This document shows positions 5,930 to 6,192 of a stretch of 6,192 nucleotides of DNA, in pieces. The position numbers and the translations under genes were made by a program. The DNA comes from Leucobacter sp. (lineage in GTDB: Bacteria > Actinomycetota > Actinomycetes > Actinomycetales > Microbacteriaceae): positions 1 through 6,192 of the forward strand of contig JAGNOB010000126.1 in assembly GCA_017990305.1 (NCBI GenBank), in the 5' to 3' direction. The notes beneath the pieces are model-generated. The model searched no databases. It was given only the letters and a program-made list of their open reading frames with translations, and was not told the DNA's origin. How positions within the stretch are numbered: the stretch's first letter is position 1; each line of letters begins with the position of its first letter.

Positions 5930-5944
5930 GCCCCGGAGCGGGGC
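5930..5944. repeat. Short GC hairpin in the divergent promoter region
   Basis: GCCCCG (5930-5935) and CGGGGC (5939-5944) form a perfect 6-bp stem with a three-base loop GAG. It is followed at once by TATATA (5945-5950), the only TA-rich patch in this intergenic region. It could be an operator or a structural boundary between the divergent promoters of the holin-like and E1-alpha genes. Confidence 0.3.
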
Positions 5945-5954
5945 TATATATCCC

Positions 5955-5981
5955 GGTTCGTATGAACCCCGTCGATACACT
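5955..5981 (+). promoter_or_regulatory. Candidate leaderless promoter and operator for the E1-alpha gene
   Basis: TACACT at 5976-5981 fits the actinobacterial -10 pattern TANNNT. Only eight bases separate it from the A of the ATG at 5990, so transcription would start at or next to the start codon. No Shine-Dalgarno sequence is present. Just upstream is the inverted repeat GGTTC-GTAT-GAACC (5955-5968), placed in the -35 to -10 spacer where a repressor would block RNA polymerase. No clear -35 hexamer is visible. The regulator is not identifiable. Confidence 0.45.
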
Positions 5982-5989
5982 TGACCACT

Positions 5990-6192
5990 ATGAGCCAGAC
6001 CCAGCAGCTCGCCGTTGACATGGTGGATCCAGAGCCGATTCGCTTCCTTAACGCCGAAGGTCGGTACTCCCCATCAAGCTCCGCAGCAGACTATGCAGCG
6101 GAGCTTGATGGCGTTGGTATCGAAGAGTACAAGCAGTGGTATCGCGACATGGTGGAGACCCGCGCGTTCGACACCGAGGCTACCCATTTGCA
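5990..6192 (+). CDS. pdhA: Pyruvate/branched-chain 2-oxoacid dehydrogenase E1 component, alpha subunit (partial)
   Basis: Sixty-seven codons plus two bases are visible before the window ends, with no stop. The protein begins MSQTQQLAVDMVDPEPIRFL and continues through GRYSP to IEEYKQWYRDMVETRAFDTEATHL. The (Y/W)YRDMVETRAFDTEA segment (about residues 50-64) is the first conserved helix of thiamine-diphosphate-dependent E1-alpha subunits, which decarboxylate 2-oxoacids in the dehydrogenase complex. The THL at the edge should continue into the conserved LQRQGQ region, which is outside the window. Substrate (pyruvate or branched-chain acids) cannot be decided from this fragment, so the symbol is provisional. 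The beta and E2 genes are expected just downstream. The start is ATG at 5990 with no Shine-Dalgarno sequence, consistent with a leaderless transcript. The codons at 6072-6110 contain a long perfect inverted repeat. Confidence 0.85.
   Translation, partial: MSQTQQLAVDMVDPEPIRFLNAEGRYSPSSSAADYAAELDGVGIEEYKQWYRDMVETRAFDTEATHL
6072..6110. repeat. Long near-perfect inverted repeat inside pdhA
   Basis: CATCAAGCTCCGC (6072-6084) pairs perfectly with GCGGAGCTTGATG (6098-6110). After one A·A mismatch the stem continues with GCA (6086-6088) and TGC (6094-6096) around a five-base loop GACTA. That is 16 pairs in 39 bases. It lies within the reading frame (codons about 28-41, encoding SSSAADYAAELD), so it would form in the mRNA shortly after translation starts. 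No T run follows. Confidence 0.85.

Overview
The window is high-GC DNA with dense coding and strong third-position GC bias. The gene set and wording of the proteins point to an actinobacterium of the family Microbacteriaceae. A genus such as Leucobacter is possible but is only a guess. Evidence includes the rplI–dnaB junction, an E. coli-type long PurB, short conserved membrane proteins typical of this group, and an E1-alpha dehydrogenase N-terminus that looks Microbacteriaceae-like. Nothing resembles a prophage, IS element, CRISPR array, tRNA or rRNA. This is chromosomal core DNA.

Layout. Bases 1-55 hold the last 17 codons of rplI (ribosomal protein L9), followed by a very strong perfect hairpin terminator at 77-118. 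A 521-base gap (119-639) follows. It contains no confident gene, but it carries a striking oriC-like element: a 50-base stretch of about 30% GC (361-410) next to a cluster of DnaA boxes, three perfect and three with one mismatch, between 332 and 525. A plausible dnaB promoter directly abuts the cluster. The replicative helicase dnaB fills 640-2016. Two membrane-protein genes follow on the same strand: a six-segment HdeD/DUF308-like protein (2086-2688) and an 86-residue two-segment protein (2728-2988). A hairpin at 2998-3021 separates them from convergent minus-strand genes.

On the minus strand, reading from right to left, come a four-segment 'phage holin 4_2'/YvlD-type membrane protein (5840-5433), purB for adenylosuccinate lyase (5297-3918), and a siderophore-interacting (SIP) flavin reductase (3873-3028). 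At the right edge, divergent from the holin-like gene, a plus-strand gene begins at 5990. It encodes the E1-alpha subunit of a pyruvate or branched-chain 2-oxoacid dehydrogenase and is cut by the window end. It probably makes a leaderless mRNA and has an inverted repeat in its promoter.

The genes do not form one pathway. They cover translation (L9), replication (DnaB), purine synthesis (PurB), iron release from siderophores (SIP), envelope proteins of unknown role, and entry of carbon into the TCA cycle (E1-alpha). The most notable signals are the DnaA-box/AT-rich element in front of dnaB and a long, almost perfect hairpin inside the start of the E1-alpha reading frame (6072-6110). I see no convincing undescribed multi-gene system here.
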